DNA from: Streptomyces sp. f51
GTDB taxonomy: Bacteria; Actinomycetota; Actinomycetes; Streptomycetales; Streptomycetaceae
Direction of reading: 5' to 3'
Assembly (NCBI RefSeq): GCF_037940415.1
Contig: NZ_CP149798.1
Location: forward strand, 5,179,001-5,243,000
DNA: 64,000 bases
Shown: positions 7,852 through 15,914 of the stretch, piece by piece
How the letters are laid out: each line of letters begins with the position of its first letter
How positions within the stretch are numbered: position 1 is the stretch's first letter
Made by a program: the position numbers and the translations under genes
Notes under the pieces: generated by a model
What the model was told of the DNA's origin: nothing
Seen by the model: the letters and a program-made list of their open reading frames with translations, nothing else
The model's database searches: none

Positions 7852-9575
7852 GCGCCGCCTCCCGGAAGAACGGACTCGGACGACTGGACGGACCGCGCAC
7901 GCGGGACGGCGCCGGTGCCCGGCGTGGCTTCCGCGACCGGGTCCGGGGTGGGGCCGGTGCCGGGAGCCGGGGCGGCGGCCGGTGCCGGCAGGGGCAGGCG
8001 CACCTCGAACTCGGCTCCGCCGGCGGCCCCTTCGCGCACCTCAAGGGTGCCCCCGTGGCGGAGCACCGTCTGCCGGGCCAGGGCCAGGCCGAGACCGCGC
8101 CCGCCGGGGCCCGCCGGTTTCGTGGACCAGCCGTGCTGGAAGACCCGCTCGGTGTGCGCGGGGTCGACCCCGGAGCCGGTGTCGGCGACCCGCAGCACCA
8201 GGGCCGACTCCCCGGTGAACGCCGTCACCGTGACGCGCGCGCCCACCGTCGCCTGCGCCGCGTCCATCGCGTTGTCGATCAGATTGCCGAGCACGGTGAC
8301 CAGGTCGCGCGGGGTGAGCGCGGCCGGGAGCAGCCCGTCGTCGATGCCGCTGTCCTCGGAGACGACGAGCTCCACCCCGCGCTCGTTCGCCTGCGCGGCC
8401 TTGCCCAGCAGCAGCGCCGCCAGGACCGGTTCGCCGACCGCGGAGATCACCTCGTCGGTGAGGGCCTGCGCCAGTTCCAGTTCGGCGGTGGCGAACTCCA
8501 CCGCCTCCTCGGCGCGGCCCAGTTCGATGAGGGAGACCATCGTGTGCAGCCGGTTGGCCGCCTCGTGCGCCTGCGAGCGCAGCGCCTGGGAGAAGCCGCG
8601 CTCGGAGTCCAGTTCGCCGGTCAGCGCCTGGAGTTCGGTCACGTCGCGCAGGGTGACCACCGTGCCGCGCCGTTCGCCGCCGGACACCGGGGAGGTGTTC
8701 ACGACCAGCACGCGCGTGTCCGTCGGATGGACCTCGTCCACGCGGGGCTCCGCCGACAGCAGCGCGCCCGTCAGCGGCGCGGGCAGCCCGAGTTCGGCCA
8801 CCGAACGGCCGACCACGTCGTCGGTGACCCCGAGCAGTTCGCGCCCGCCGTCGTTCATGAGCGCCACCCGGAACTGGCCGTCCAGCATCAGCAGCCCCTC
8901 GCGCACGGCGTGCAGCGCGGCCTGGTGGTAGTCGTGCATCCGGCTCAGCTCGGCCGCGTTCATGCCGTGGGTGGAGCGCCGCAGCCGGGCGTTGATGACG
9001 TAGGTGCCGACGGCGCCCAGGAGCAGCGCGCCCGCCGCCGCCCCGATCAGGGCCGTCACCTGGTCCTGGACGCGTTCGGTGATGGCCTCGACCCGGATGC
9101 CCGCGCTGACCAGGCCGATGGTCCGCCCGTCCTGCTGGATCGGGGTCACCGCGCGCACCGAGGCGCCGAGGCTGCCCGTGTACGTCTCCGTGAAGGACCT
9201 GCCCGCGAGCGCCGGGCCGATGTGCCCGAGGAAGTGTCCGCCTATCAGCTTCTCGTCGGGATGGGTCCAGCGGATGCCCCGGGGATTCATGATCGTCACG
9301 AAGTCGACGCCGGTGTGCCGCTGGACGCGCAGGGAGTACGGCTGGAGCGCCCGGGTGGGCTCCGCGGTGCCGATGGCCGCGTGGACGGACGGGGCGTCCG
9401 CGACCGAGCGCGCGACCGCCATCGCCTGGCGGCCCGCCGCCTCCTCGGCCTGGCCGCGGTCGCCGACGTAGGTGAACAGCGCGTACCCGGCGACGAGGAC
9501 CGCGATGAGCACGGCCTGCATGCCGAAGAGCTGGCCGGCCAGGCTGCGGGGTCGCGGGACACGGGGAAGACGCAT
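7848..9575 (-). CDS. CitA/DcuS-type sensor histidine kinase
   Basis: The 575-residue membrane sensor starts at ATG 9575. A transmembrane helix near residues 13-33 (GMQAVLIAVLVAGYALFTYV) is followed by an extracytoplasmic sensing domain with the PLVSAG/AVTPI-type pattern of CitA-family PASp domains (residues about 40-175), a second helix near 180-200, a cytoplasmic PAS domain (HAVREGLLMLDGQFRVALMNDGGRELLG), an SpoOB-like dimerisation region with the likely phospho-acceptor His in LRSQAHEAANRLH, and an HATPase domain (NLIDNAMDA, DTGSGVDP, GGRGLGLAL). The longer open frame upstream has no start with a plausible ribosome-binding site. By family it senses di- or tricarboxylates outside the cell; the adjacent symporter supports this. 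Confidence 0.93.
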   Translation of the reverse strand: MRLPRVPRPRSLAGQLFGMQAVLIAVLVAGYALFTYVGDRGQAEEAAGRQAMAVARSVADAPSVHAAIGTAEPTRALQPYSLRVQRHTGVDFVTIMNPRGIRWTHPDEKLIGGHFLGHIGPALAGRSFTETYTGSLGASVRAVTPIQQDGRTIGLVSAGIRVEAITERVQDQVTALIGAAAGALLLGAVGTYVINARLRRSTHGMNAAELSRMHDYHQAALHAVREGLLMLDGQFRVALMNDGGRELLGVTDDVVGRSVAELGLPAPLTGALLSAEPRVDEVHPTDTRVLVVNTSPVSGGERRGTVVTLRDVTELQALTGELDSERGFSQALRSQAHEAANRLHTMVSLIELGRAEEAVEFATAELELAQALTDEVISAVGEPVLAALLLGKAAQANERGVELVVSEDSGIDDGLLPAALTPRDLVTVLGNLIDNAMDAAQATVGARVTVTAFTGESALVLRVADTGSGVDPAHTERVFQHGWSTKPAGPGGRGLGLALARQTVLRHGGTLEVREGAAGGAEFEVRLPLPAPAAAPAPGTGPTPDPVAEATPGTGAVPRARSVQSSESVLPGGGA

Positions 9576-9704
9576 CCGTTCAGTGTGCCTGGCCCCGGCG
9601 CGGGCGCCCCGGGGGCGTGTGAACTCAATGAACGGAAGGGTGACCGCCCTCACACGCCGGGAGATAGTCCCCTCATCCCCCCGGGAGCCCTGCCTCCCGG
9701 ATCC

Positions 9705-9754
9705 CCGGTCGTGAGCCGCACACCGGGTTCCGCCGGTCGTGAGCCGCACGCCGG
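9705..9754 (+). promoter_or_regulatory. paired 17-bp direct repeats upstream of dctA
   Basis: The 17-mer CCGGTCGTGAGCCGCAC occurs at 9705-9721 and again at 9733-9749, 28 bp apart, each followed by A/GCCGG. They lie 20-70 bp before the symporter's ribosome-binding site. Tandem direct repeats of this kind are typical binding sites for a dimeric response regulator. That the adjacent CitB-type regulator binds here is inference. Confidence 0.5.
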
Positions 9755-9787
9755 ATGATGCCGACGACGTCGTCAAGGAGGGCAGCC

Positions 9788-11194
9788 GTGGCCAGCACGC
9801 CGCAGACCGCACCTGCCGCACCCGCCGCCAGACGGGACCGCACGCACTATCTGTACATCGCCGTGATCGCCGCCGTGATCCTCGGGATCGCGGTGGGCCT
9901 GATCGCCCCCGACTTCGCCGTCGAGCTCAAGCCCATCGGCACGGGCTTCGTGAACCTGATCAAGATGATGATCTCCCCGATCATCTTCTGCACGATCGTG
10001 CTGGGCATCGGCTCGGTCCGCAAGGCCGCCAAGGTCGGCGCCGTCGGCGGTATCGCGCTCGGCTACTTCCTGGTGATGTCGCTGGTCGCGCTCGCCATCG
10101 GCCTGGTCGTCGGCAACATCCTGGAGCCGGGGAGCAGCCTGGCGATGACCGACGCGGTCAAGCAGGCCGGGCAGGGCCAGGTGTCGGCGGAGGCGCTGCC
10201 GCCCGTCGACTTCGTGCTCTCGATCATCCCGACCACGATGATCTCGGCGTTCACCGAGGGCCAGGTGCTCCAGACCCTGCTCGTGGCGCTCCTGGCCGGG
10301 TTCGCCCTCCAGGCGATGGGAGCGGCGGGGCAGCCGGTGCTGCGCGGGGTGGAGCACATCCAGCGGCTCGTCTTCCGGATCCTCGCCATGGTCATGTGGG
10401 CGGCCCCGCTCGGCGCGTTCGGCGCCATCGCCGCCGTCACGGGCTCCGCGGGCGTCGACGCGCTCAAGAGCCTCGCCGTGCTGATGCTCGGTTTCTACGT
10501 CACCTGCCTGATCTTCGTCCTCGTCGTGCTCGGCACGCTGCTGCGCGTGGTGACGGGCCTGAACATCCTGACGTTCCTGAGGTATCTGGGCCGGGAGTTC
10601 CTGCTGATCCTGTCCACCTCGTCCTCCGAGTCCGCCCTGCCGCGGCTCATCGCGAAGATGGAGCATCTGGGCGTCGGCAAGTCGGTGGTCGGGATCACCG
10701 TCCCGACCGGCTACTCCTTCAACCTCGACGGCACGATGATCTACATGACCATGGCCTCGCTCTACATCGCCGACGCGATGGGCACGCCGATGGCGGTCGG
10801 GGAGCAGATCCCGCTCCTGCTCTTCCTGCTGGTCGCGTCCAAGGGCGCGGCGGGCGTGAGCGGCGCCGGCCTGGCCACGCTGGCCGGCGGCCTCCAGTCG
10901 CACAAGCCCGCCCTGGTGGACGGCGTCGGGCTCATCGTCGGCATCGACCGGTTCATGAGCGAGGCACGCGCGCTGACGAACTTCGCGGGCAACGCCGTGG
11001 CGACCGTCCTGATCGGGACCTGGACGAAGGAGATCGACAAGGAGCGGGTCGCGCTCGTCCTCGCCGGGGAGCTTCCCTTCGACGAGAGGACCCTGCTGGA
11101 CGACGCCGACACCGATGCCTCCGCCGACGCCTCCGCCGGCGTCCGCGCGGACCTCCCGGAGCAGGGCGGCGAGAAGGAACCGAGCACCGCGTAG
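9788..11194 (+). CDS. dctA: C4-dicarboxylate:cation symporter (DctA/GltP family)
   Basis: A 468-residue integral membrane carrier of the DAACS family, expected to import succinate, fumarate, malate or aspartate/glutamate with protons or sodium. It shows the family's eight-helix plus hairpin pattern and motifs: NLIKMMISPIIFCTI near residue 55, the serine-rich hairpin STSSSESALPRL near 270, the NLDGTMIYM segment with the conserved Asn-x-Asp-Gly-Thr near 310, and DRFMSEARALTNFAGNA in the last helix region. I chose GTG 9788 because AAGGAGG at 9774-9780 is ideally spaced; the earlier ATGs at 9755 and 9758 lack such a site. The C-terminus has a hydrophilic alanine/aspartate-rich tail. It faces the two-component operon. 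Confidence 0.93.
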   Translation: MASTPQTAPAAPAARRDRTHYLYIAVIAAVILGIAVGLIAPDFAVELKPIGTGFVNLIKMMISPIIFCTIVLGIGSVRKAAKVGAVGGIALGYFLVMSLVALAIGLVVGNILEPGSSLAMTDAVKQAGQGQVSAEALPPVDFVLSIIPTTMISAFTEGQVLQTLLVALLAGFALQAMGAAGQPVLRGVEHIQRLVFRILAMVMWAAPLGAFGAIAAVTGSAGVDALKSLAVLMLGFYVTCLIFVLVVLGTLLRVVTGLNILTFLRYLGREFLLILSTSSSESALPRLIAKMEHLGVGKSVVGITVPTGYSFNLDGTMIYMTMASLYIADAMGTPMAVGEQIPLLLFLLVASKGAAGVSGAGLATLAGGLQSHKPALVDGVGLIVGIDRFMSEARALTNFAGNAVATVLIGTWTKEIDKERVALVLAGELPFDERTLLDDADTDASADASAGVRADLPEQGGEKEPSTA

Positions 11195-11199
11195 GGCGG

Positions 11200-11235
11200 A
11201 CACGTCCCAGGAACTGCGCACACGTCCCAGGAACT
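11200..11235. repeat. 20-bp tandem repeat after dctA
   Basis: ACACGTCCCAGGAACT occurs at 11200-11215 and 11220-11235 with 20-bp period, in the non-coding gap between dctA and the terminators. Function unknown. Confidence 0.6.
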
Positions 11236-11280
11236 CCTGGAGCCCGTCCGGCACTCCCCGCCCGACGGGCCCAGGGACGC

Positions 11281-11320
11281 CCGGACGGCCGGGCATCCCC
11301 CCACGGGCCCGGCCGTCCGG
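11281..11320. terminator. dctA terminator
   Basis: A perfect 13-bp inverted repeat (11281-11293 with 11308-11320) with a 14-nt loop sits about 90 bp after the dctA stop, in a convergent gap. Confidence 0.7.
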
Positions 11321-11333
11321 TGCACGGCCGAGT

Positions 11334-11359
11334 CCCCGGAGGCCCTGACTCCTCCGGGG
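11334..11359. terminator. tetR terminator
   Basis: CCCCGGAGG at 11334-11342 pairs perfectly with CCTCCGGGG at 11351-11359, immediately after the tetR stop codon (11361-11363 on the minus strand). Confidence 0.7.
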
Positions 11360-11360
11360 C

Positions 11361-12020
11361 TCAGCCGCTCAGCTTCGCCACCAGTTCGGTGGCGCGTGAG
11401 ACGGGCACACCCGCCGCGGTCAGCATCGTGACCGTGGCGGAGCCGCCCGCCTCCGCCGCCGCCAGGAGCCCGTCGTTCACGGCCTCCATGAGGGCGAACA
11501 GGGTCTGCTCGTGCACGTACGCCAGCGCGTACGGAGGCAGCGGCGAGGCGAACACACCCTGTTCCAGGCCGCGTCGGAGAATCTCCGCGCAGGCCTCGCG
11601 CACCGGCGTCAGACGTTCCCTGATGCCCTGCATCGTCACGCTGCGCTGGGCGAGGGCGACCAGCAGGCGGTAGCGGTCGGCGATCTCCCAGACGGCCAGG
11701 GTCGAGCGGGCCAGCGACTCGGCCGGGTCCACGACCCCCTCGCGGCCCGCCGCGTGCGCCGCCGCGACGGCCGCCACGGCCTCGTCGGTCAGGGTGCCCA
11801 CCAGTGCCTCGCGGCTCGGGAAATGCCCGTAGACCGTACGCCGTACGACCCCCGCCGCCCGCGCGATCTGGTCCATGGACGCGTCGGGGTCACGCAGCAG
11901 TTCGGCGAGTGCGACGTCCAGGATGCGGCGGCGGTTCACATCGGCGCGGCTCGGGTTACCCGTGGTCATGGCTGCCATTCTGCCCGCCCGCCACCGGGCG
12001 GCCTCCTGTCCTGGGGGCAC
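11361..12020 (-). CDS. TetR-family repressor of the adjacent MFS pump
   Basis: A 219-residue TetR-family regulator. The DNA-binding domain is RRRILDVALAELLRDPDASMDQIARAAGVVRRTVYGHFPSREAL-like near residues 28-75, with the classic helix-turn-helix and the YGHFPSREAL helix-4 signature; the rest is the helical ligand-binding domain. The start is debatable: ATGs at 11978 and 11969 have no ribosome-binding site, whereas GTG 12020 is preceded by a perfect AAGGAGG (12037-12031) with 10-nt spacing, so I chose it. The gene is divergent from the MFS exporter and three palindromes lie between them, one just upstream of its ribosome-binding site, so it probably represses both genes and is released by an exported drug or metabolite. 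Confidence 0.9.
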   Translation of the reverse strand: MPPGQEAARWRAGRMAAMTTGNPSRADVNRRRILDVALAELLRDPDASMDQIARAAGVVRRTVYGHFPSREALVGTLTDEAVAAVAAAHAAGREGVVDPAESLARSTLAVWEIADRYRLLVALAQRSVTMQGIRERLTPVREACAEILRRGLEQGVFASPLPPYALAYVHEQTLFALMEAVNDGLLAAAEAGGSATVTMLTAAGVPVSRATELVAKLSG

Positions 12021-12040
12021 GGGGTCTCGACCTCCTTCAT

Positions 12041-12103
12041 TTGCACAGTGCTGTGCAATCTCGTATCTTGCACAGAGTTGTGCAGTTGCACTCCACTGTG
12101 CAA
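12041..12103. promoter_or_regulatory. triple operator and MFS promoter in tetR/MFS gap
   Basis: Three 18-bp dyads occur at 12041-12058 (TTGCACAG-TG-CTGTGCAA), 12068-12085 (TGCACA-GAGT-TGTGCA core) and 12086-12103 (TTGCAC-TCCACT-GTGCAA). Centres are 27 and 18 bp apart. TTGCAC at 12041-12046 and TATCTT at 12064-12069 are 17 bp apart and make a good plus-strand promoter lying inside dyads one and two. Binding by the TetR protein is inferred from position and symmetry. Confidence 0.8.
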
Positions 12104-12158
12104 GTTCTGGTGCGGACGATCTCCGCGCCCGTCGACGAAGGAAGGGCGACCCGTAGCC

Positions 12159-14087
12159 ATGCGTCTCGTCATGAACGAACCGGTCGAGAGGATGGACCGG
12201 CCCTACGCCAGGCGGTGGTGGGCGCTGCTGGTCCTCTGCCTGAGCCTGCTGATCATCGTGATGGCGAACACCGCCCTCACGGTCGCGGCTCCCGACATGA
12301 CCCGGGACCTCGGCCTGTCCAGCGCCGACCTGCAATGGGTCATCGACGGCTACACCGTCCCCTACGCGGCCCTGATGCTGCTGCTCGGCGCGATCGGCGA
12401 CAAGTACAGCCGCCGCGGCGCCCTCGTCCTCGGGCTCGTCGTGTTCGGCGGCGGCGCCGTCGCCGGTTCGCTCGTCGGCAGTTCCACCGGGGTCATCGCG
12501 GCCCGCGCCGTCATGGGCGTCGGCGCCGCGCTGATCATGCCGGCCACCCTGTCCCTGCTCGCCGCGACCTTCCCGCGGGCCGAGCGGGCCAAGGCGATCG
12601 TCCTGTGGACCGCCACCGCCGGACTCGCCATCGCCGCGGGTCCGCTGGTCGCCGGCGCCCTGCTGGAGCACCACGGCTGGTCGTCCACGTTCCTGATCAA
12701 CGTGCCGATCGCCGCCCTCGCCATCGTCGGCGCGCTGGTCCTGGTGCCGCCGTCCAGGGCCGCGCACCACCACCGCATCGACTACGTCGGCGGGCTCCTC
12801 TCGGTCGTCTGGATCGGCTCGCTCGTCTACATGATCATCGAAGGGCCGCACTTCGGCTGGGGCGTCAAGGCCGTGACCGCCGCCGTGGTCGCCGGGGCCG
12901 GACTGGTCCTCTTCGTCCTGTGGGAGCTGCGCCACCCGCGCCCGGTCATCGACGTACGGCGCTTCGCCAACCGCCGCTTCGCCGGCTCGAACCTCGCCGT
13001 CGCCCTCTTCTTCCTGGCCGTCTTCGGCGCCTTCTACTACCTCACCCAGCACCTCCAGTTCGTCCTCGGTTACGACGCCCTGGACACCGGAGTGCGGATG
13101 CTGCCGCTCGCCGGGGCCGTCTTCGTGGGCTCGGCGCTCACCGGCTACCTCACTCCGCGCATCGGCATGAGGTTCACGGTCACCGCGGGCATGGTCGGCG
13201 GCACGGTGGCGCTCGCGCTGCTCACCCGGGTGGACGCCTCCTCGGCGTACGGCGACCTCGTCCTGCCCCTCGTGATGCTCGGCCTCGCCATCGGTCTCGC
13301 GCTGTCGCCCTGCACGGACGCCATCATGGGCGCGTTCCCCGAGGCCGAGCTCGGCGTCGGCGGCGCCGTCAACGACACCTCGCTCGAACTCGGCGGCTCG
13401 CTCGGCATCGCCATCCTCGGCTCGGTGCTGGCGAGTTCGTACTCCTCGCACCTCGCCGACGCGACCGCGGGCAGCAGGCTCCCGGCGGGCGCCCTGACCA
13501 CGGCGCAGGACTCGGTCGGCGCCGGGTACGTCGTCGCCCAGGGCATCGGCGACAAGGCCCGGCAGCTCGGCGAGCAGGCCGCACAGTCGGCGAACGCCGA
13601 GCAGGCGGCCCAGTTGAAGACGCAGGCCGGTCAACTCGCCGACGGGGCACGGCAGATGGCCGACGCGGTCGGCTCGTCCTTCTCGGACGCGGTGGCCCAC
13701 ACCAGCCTCGTCGGAGCGGTGATCCTGGGCGTGGGCACCGTACTGGTGGCGGTACTGCTGCCGCGCAGGGCGCGGACGGAGGCGGAGGCCGAAGTCGACG
13801 CCGAGACCGAGGCCGGAACCGTGTCCGAGTCCGAGGTCGCAACGGTGTCCGAGTCCGCGGCCGGAACCGTGTCCGTGTCCGCGGCCGCAACCGTGTCCGA
13901 AGCGGGAACCGTGTCCGGGACCGGGAGCGAGGCCGGGGTGGGCTCCGGGGCTTCGACCGGTGCCGAGGCCCGGGGCGAGAAGCCTGCCGAGGCCGAGAAG
14001 CGGGTCGGGGACGAGGGCGCGAGCGAGGGTGGGACCGAGGGTGGGACCGGGGCAGGAACCGTGACCCCCCGGACCGCCGTCTCGTAG
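12159..14087 (+). CDS. MFS drug exporter, DHA2 (14-TMS) family
   Basis: A 642-residue proton-driven efflux pump of the EmrB/QacA type. It shows 14 predicted helices starting with WWALLVLCLSLLIIVMANTALTVAAP, motif A as GAIGDKYSRRGAL near residue 75, the motif C-like glycine/proline helix near 150-165 (TATAGLAIAAGPLVAGALL), and a second-half repeat with RIGMRF. Between helices 13 and 14 is a long glutamine/alanine-rich loop (about 440-515) with coiled-coil character. After the last helix a roughly 95-residue acidic Ser/Glu/Ala/Thr tail contains 8-residue repeats, unusual for the family. GAAGGAAGG precedes the ATG. It is under the divergent TetR operator array; the substrate is unknown. Confidence 0.92.
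   Translation: MRLVMNEPVERMDRPYARRWWALLVLCLSLLIIVMANTALTVAAPDMTRDLGLSSADLQWVIDGYTVPYAALMLLLGAIGDKYSRRGALVLGLVVFGGGAVAGSLVGSSTGVIAARAVMGVGAALIMPATLSLLAATFPRAERAKAIVLWTATAGLAIAAGPLVAGALLEHHGWSSTFLINVPIAALAIVGALVLVPPSRAAHHHRIDYVGGLLSVVWIGSLVYMIIEGPHFGWGVKAVTAAVVAGAGLVLFVLWELRHPRPVIDVRRFANRRFAGSNLAVALFFLAVFGAFYYLTQHLQFVLGYDALDTGVRMLPLAGAVFVGSALTGYLTPRIGMRFTVTAGMVGGTVALALLTRVDASSAYGDLVLPLVMLGLAIGLALSPCTDAIMGAFPEAELGVGGAVNDTSLELGGSLGIAILGSVLASSYSSHLADATAGSRLPAGALTTAQDSVGAGYVVAQGIGDKARQLGEQAAQSANAEQAAQLKTQAGQLADGARQMADAVGSSFSDAVAHTSLVGAVILGVGTVLVAVLLPRRARTEAEAEVDAETEAGTVSESEVATVSESAAGTVSVSAAATVSEAGTVSGTGSEAGVGSGASTGAEARGEKPAEAEKRVGDEGASEGGTEGGTGAGTVTPRTAVS
13815..13922 (+). repeat. 24-bp tandem repeats in the MFS tail
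   Basis: Units begin GGAACCGTGTCCGAGTCC and repeat at 13815, 13839, 13863, a shortened 18-bp copy at 13887, and a partial copy at 13905. They encode TVSESEV/TVSESAA-type octapeptides in frame. This is a coding minisatellite. Confidence 0.8.
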
Positions 14088-14098
14088 AACATGCACTA

Positions 14099-14131
14099 CC
14101 GTGCCGTGCCGGACCGTCCGGCACGGCACGG
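14099..14131. terminator. 16-bp hairpin between MFS and DUF2127 genes
   Basis: A perfect 16-bp inverted repeat with a single central base (arms 14099-14114 and 14116-14131) lies 11 bp after the MFS stop and 10 bp before the next gene's ribosome-binding site. It could terminate MFS transcription or act as an operator; the near-zero loop is more like an operator on DNA but would still form a 3-5 nt loop in RNA. Confidence 0.6.
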
Positions 14132-14155
14132 CACGTTCTGCGGAGGACACCGAGC

Positions 14156-14920
14156 ATGAAGATCGACTGGGACCGGCGTACGTGTGCGCGCAAGGGGCAC
14201 GTCACCTACGCGCCGGACGACCCGCGCCTGCGGGTGCGGCTGCACGCCGAGACCGCGCTCGGCGAGGTCTGGCGCTGCCTGCGCTGCGGCGACTTCGCCC
14301 TCGGCGCCCCGCACGGCTCCGGCCCCGCGGCCGAGGCGCCGCTCGTGCCGCGCGGCAAGGTGCTCCGCGACCTGTTCATCCTGCGCTTCCTGGCGATCGA
14401 GCGGGCCGTGCGCGGGGTGTTCATCGTGGCGGTCGCGGCCGCCGTGTGGAAGTTCAGCAACAGCCAGGACGCGGTGCGCCGGCTCTTCGACGAGTATCTC
14501 GACGTGCTCAGGCCGGTCTTCCGGCACTTCCACTACGACCTCGACCACTCGCCGGTCGTCGGCACCATCCAGAAGACCTTCGGCTACAAGCACTCCACGC
14601 TGCTGCTGGTCGCGGGCCTGCTGCTGGCGTACGCGCTGATCGAGCTCGTCGAGGCGGTCGGGCTCTGGTACGCCAAGCGCTGGGCGGAGTACCTCACGGT
14701 CGTCGCCACCGCCGCGTTCCTCCCGCTGGAGATCTACGAACTCACCGAGCACATCAGCTGGCTGAAGATCACCACGCTGGTCCTGAACATCCTCGCCGTC
14801 CTCTACATCCTCCTCGCCAAGCGGCTGTTCGGCCTGCGCGGCGGGCACAGGGCGTTCGAGGCGGAGCGGCAGAGCGCGTCCCTGCTGGAAGTGGAGGAGT
14901 CGGCCGGGGTCATGGTCTGA
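14156..14920 (+). CDS. DUF2127 family membrane protein
   Basis: The 254-residue protein is of unknown function. The first 60 residues carry a CxxC pair (WRCLRCGDF) and an upstream cysteine (RTCARKGH), which suggests a small metal site. Residues about 75-235 hold four hydrophobic segments (GVFIVAVAAAVWKF, STLLLVAGLLLAYALIELVEAVGLWY, YLTVVATAAFLPLEIYEL, TTLVLNILAVLYILLAKRLF) with the WYAKRWAEYLT core typical of DUF2127. GGAGGA precedes the ATG. It follows the MFS gene on the same strand but a hairpin separates them; it is convergent with the epimerase-like gene, only 11 bp apart. Confidence 0.85.
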   Translation: MKIDWDRRTCARKGHVTYAPDDPRLRVRLHAETALGEVWRCLRCGDFALGAPHGSGPAAEAPLVPRGKVLRDLFILRFLAIERAVRGVFIVAVAAAVWKFSNSQDAVRRLFDEYLDVLRPVFRHFHYDLDHSPVVGTIQKTFGYKHSTLLLVAGLLLAYALIELVEAVGLWYAKRWAEYLTVVATAAFLPLEIYELTEHISWLKITTLVLNILAVLYILLAKRLFGLRGGHRAFEAERQSASLLEVEESAGVMV

Positions 14921-14931
14921 CCCCGGCCCGG

Positions 14932-15834
14932 TCAGCGGTCCGTTCCGAGCGTCTCGGCCACGGCACGCGGCAGCCACTCCCGCGCCTCGCCGAAGGGGAA
15001 ACCGAGCCGGGCCGCCCGGGAGTTGTCCATGCCGTAGGAACGGCGGAACGAGAACGGGGAGACCTCGCCCGTCTCGACGGGCTCAAGGACCGTCCGGCCC
15101 CCCGGGAGGCGCGCGCCGATCGCCTCGCACAACTCCCGTGTCGTCAGGGACCCGTGGGACGCCGCGTTGACGGGTCCCGTGAACTCCTCGCCCACCGTCC
15201 AGAACATGAAGTCGGCGATCTCCTCGACGTGGATGTAGGTCGCCGGGTGGTTCACGGCGGGCACGGCGATCGGCCTCCCGGCGCGGACGCGGTCGGCGTA
15301 GTGCTCCAGCCGCCCGGTGAAGTCGTCGTCCCCGCCCAGCACATGGGCGACGCGCACCGCCACGTACGGGAAGGCCGGGGCGGCCGCGAACACGGCCTCC
15401 GCCTGCCGCTTGCCCTCGCCGTAGTGGGCGTCGAGGAACTCCGTTTCCTCCCAGGGGAGTCCGGCGTCCACCGCGACGGCGCGGGGATCCACGGCGCCCT
15501 CGCCGACCGGTTCCGCCGTGTCCTCGTGCTCGTACACCTCGACCGTCGACGTCATCACGTACCGGCGGGTGCGCTCCGCGAAGACCCGGCGGGCGATCTC
15601 CGCCTGTCGCGGTGTGTAGCAGACCTGGTCGACGACCACGTCGAACACCCGTGGGCCCAGCGCCTCCCGCAGGGACTGCTCGTCGTCGCGGTCCGCGATC
15701 AGATGGACCGTCCCGGCGGGCGGCGCGGACGAACCGCGGTTGACGACGGTGACCCGGTCACCGGCCGCCACCAGCCGGGCGATGAGACGCTTTCCGAAAT
15801 ACCGGTTCCCGCCGATGACGCAGATCTCCCGCAT
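14932..15834 (-). CDS. NAD-dependent epimerase/dehydratase (extended SDR)
   Basis: A 300-residue extended short-chain dehydrogenase-like protein. The N-terminal IGGNRYFGKRLIARL is a variant GxxxxxG nucleotide-binding loop with the NRG acidic/basic switch after strand 2, MTSTVEVYEHE holds the Ser/Thr before the active site, and YGEGKRQAE near residue 153 supplies the YxxxK catalytic pair. The C-terminal substrate domain includes GGDDDFTGRLEHYADRV and ATYIHVEEIADFM. A GGGAG site precedes the ATG at 15834. It resembles the sugar-nucleotide/mRNA-binding-type epimerases but the substrate cannot be assigned. The divergent AsnC-type regulator 80 bp away is a likely controller. Confidence 0.85.
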   Translation of the reverse strand: MREICVIGGNRYFGKRLIARLVAAGDRVTVVNRGSSAPPAGTVHLIADRDDEQSLREALGPRVFDVVVDQVCYTPRQAEIARRVFAERTRRYVMTSTVEVYEHEDTAEPVGEGAVDPRAVAVDAGLPWEETEFLDAHYGEGKRQAEAVFAAAPAFPYVAVRVAHVLGGDDDFTGRLEHYADRVRAGRPIAVPAVNHPATYIHVEEIADFMFWTVGEEFTGPVNAASHGSLTTRELCEAIGARLPGGRTVLEPVETGEVSPFSFRRSYGMDNSRAARLGFPFGEAREWLPRAVAETLGTDR

Positions 15835-15848
15835 GCCGCTCTCCCTGT

Positions 15849-15878
15849 TTTCGGCCTGTTTCGGCCTGTGGTCATAAT
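15849..15878 (+). promoter_or_regulatory. tandem 10-bp repeat and -10 box in asnC/epimerase gap
   Basis: TTTCGGCCTG is repeated head-to-tail at 15849-15858 and 15859-15868, followed by CATAAT at 15873-15878, a five-of-six match to a -10 box reading toward the regulator. The gap is only 80 bp, so both divergent promoters overlap it. Confidence 0.45.
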
Positions 15879-15914
15879 TCTCCTGTCGCACGGGCCGGTT
15901 CCGAAGGGGGAGAC

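Noticed and set aside
11804..14920. 1038-residue plus-strand frame over the MFS and DUF2127 genes
   Set aside because: Arginine/proline-rich out-of-frame reading of the MFS gene; its C-terminal part in frame is simply the DUF2127 protein with its own start.
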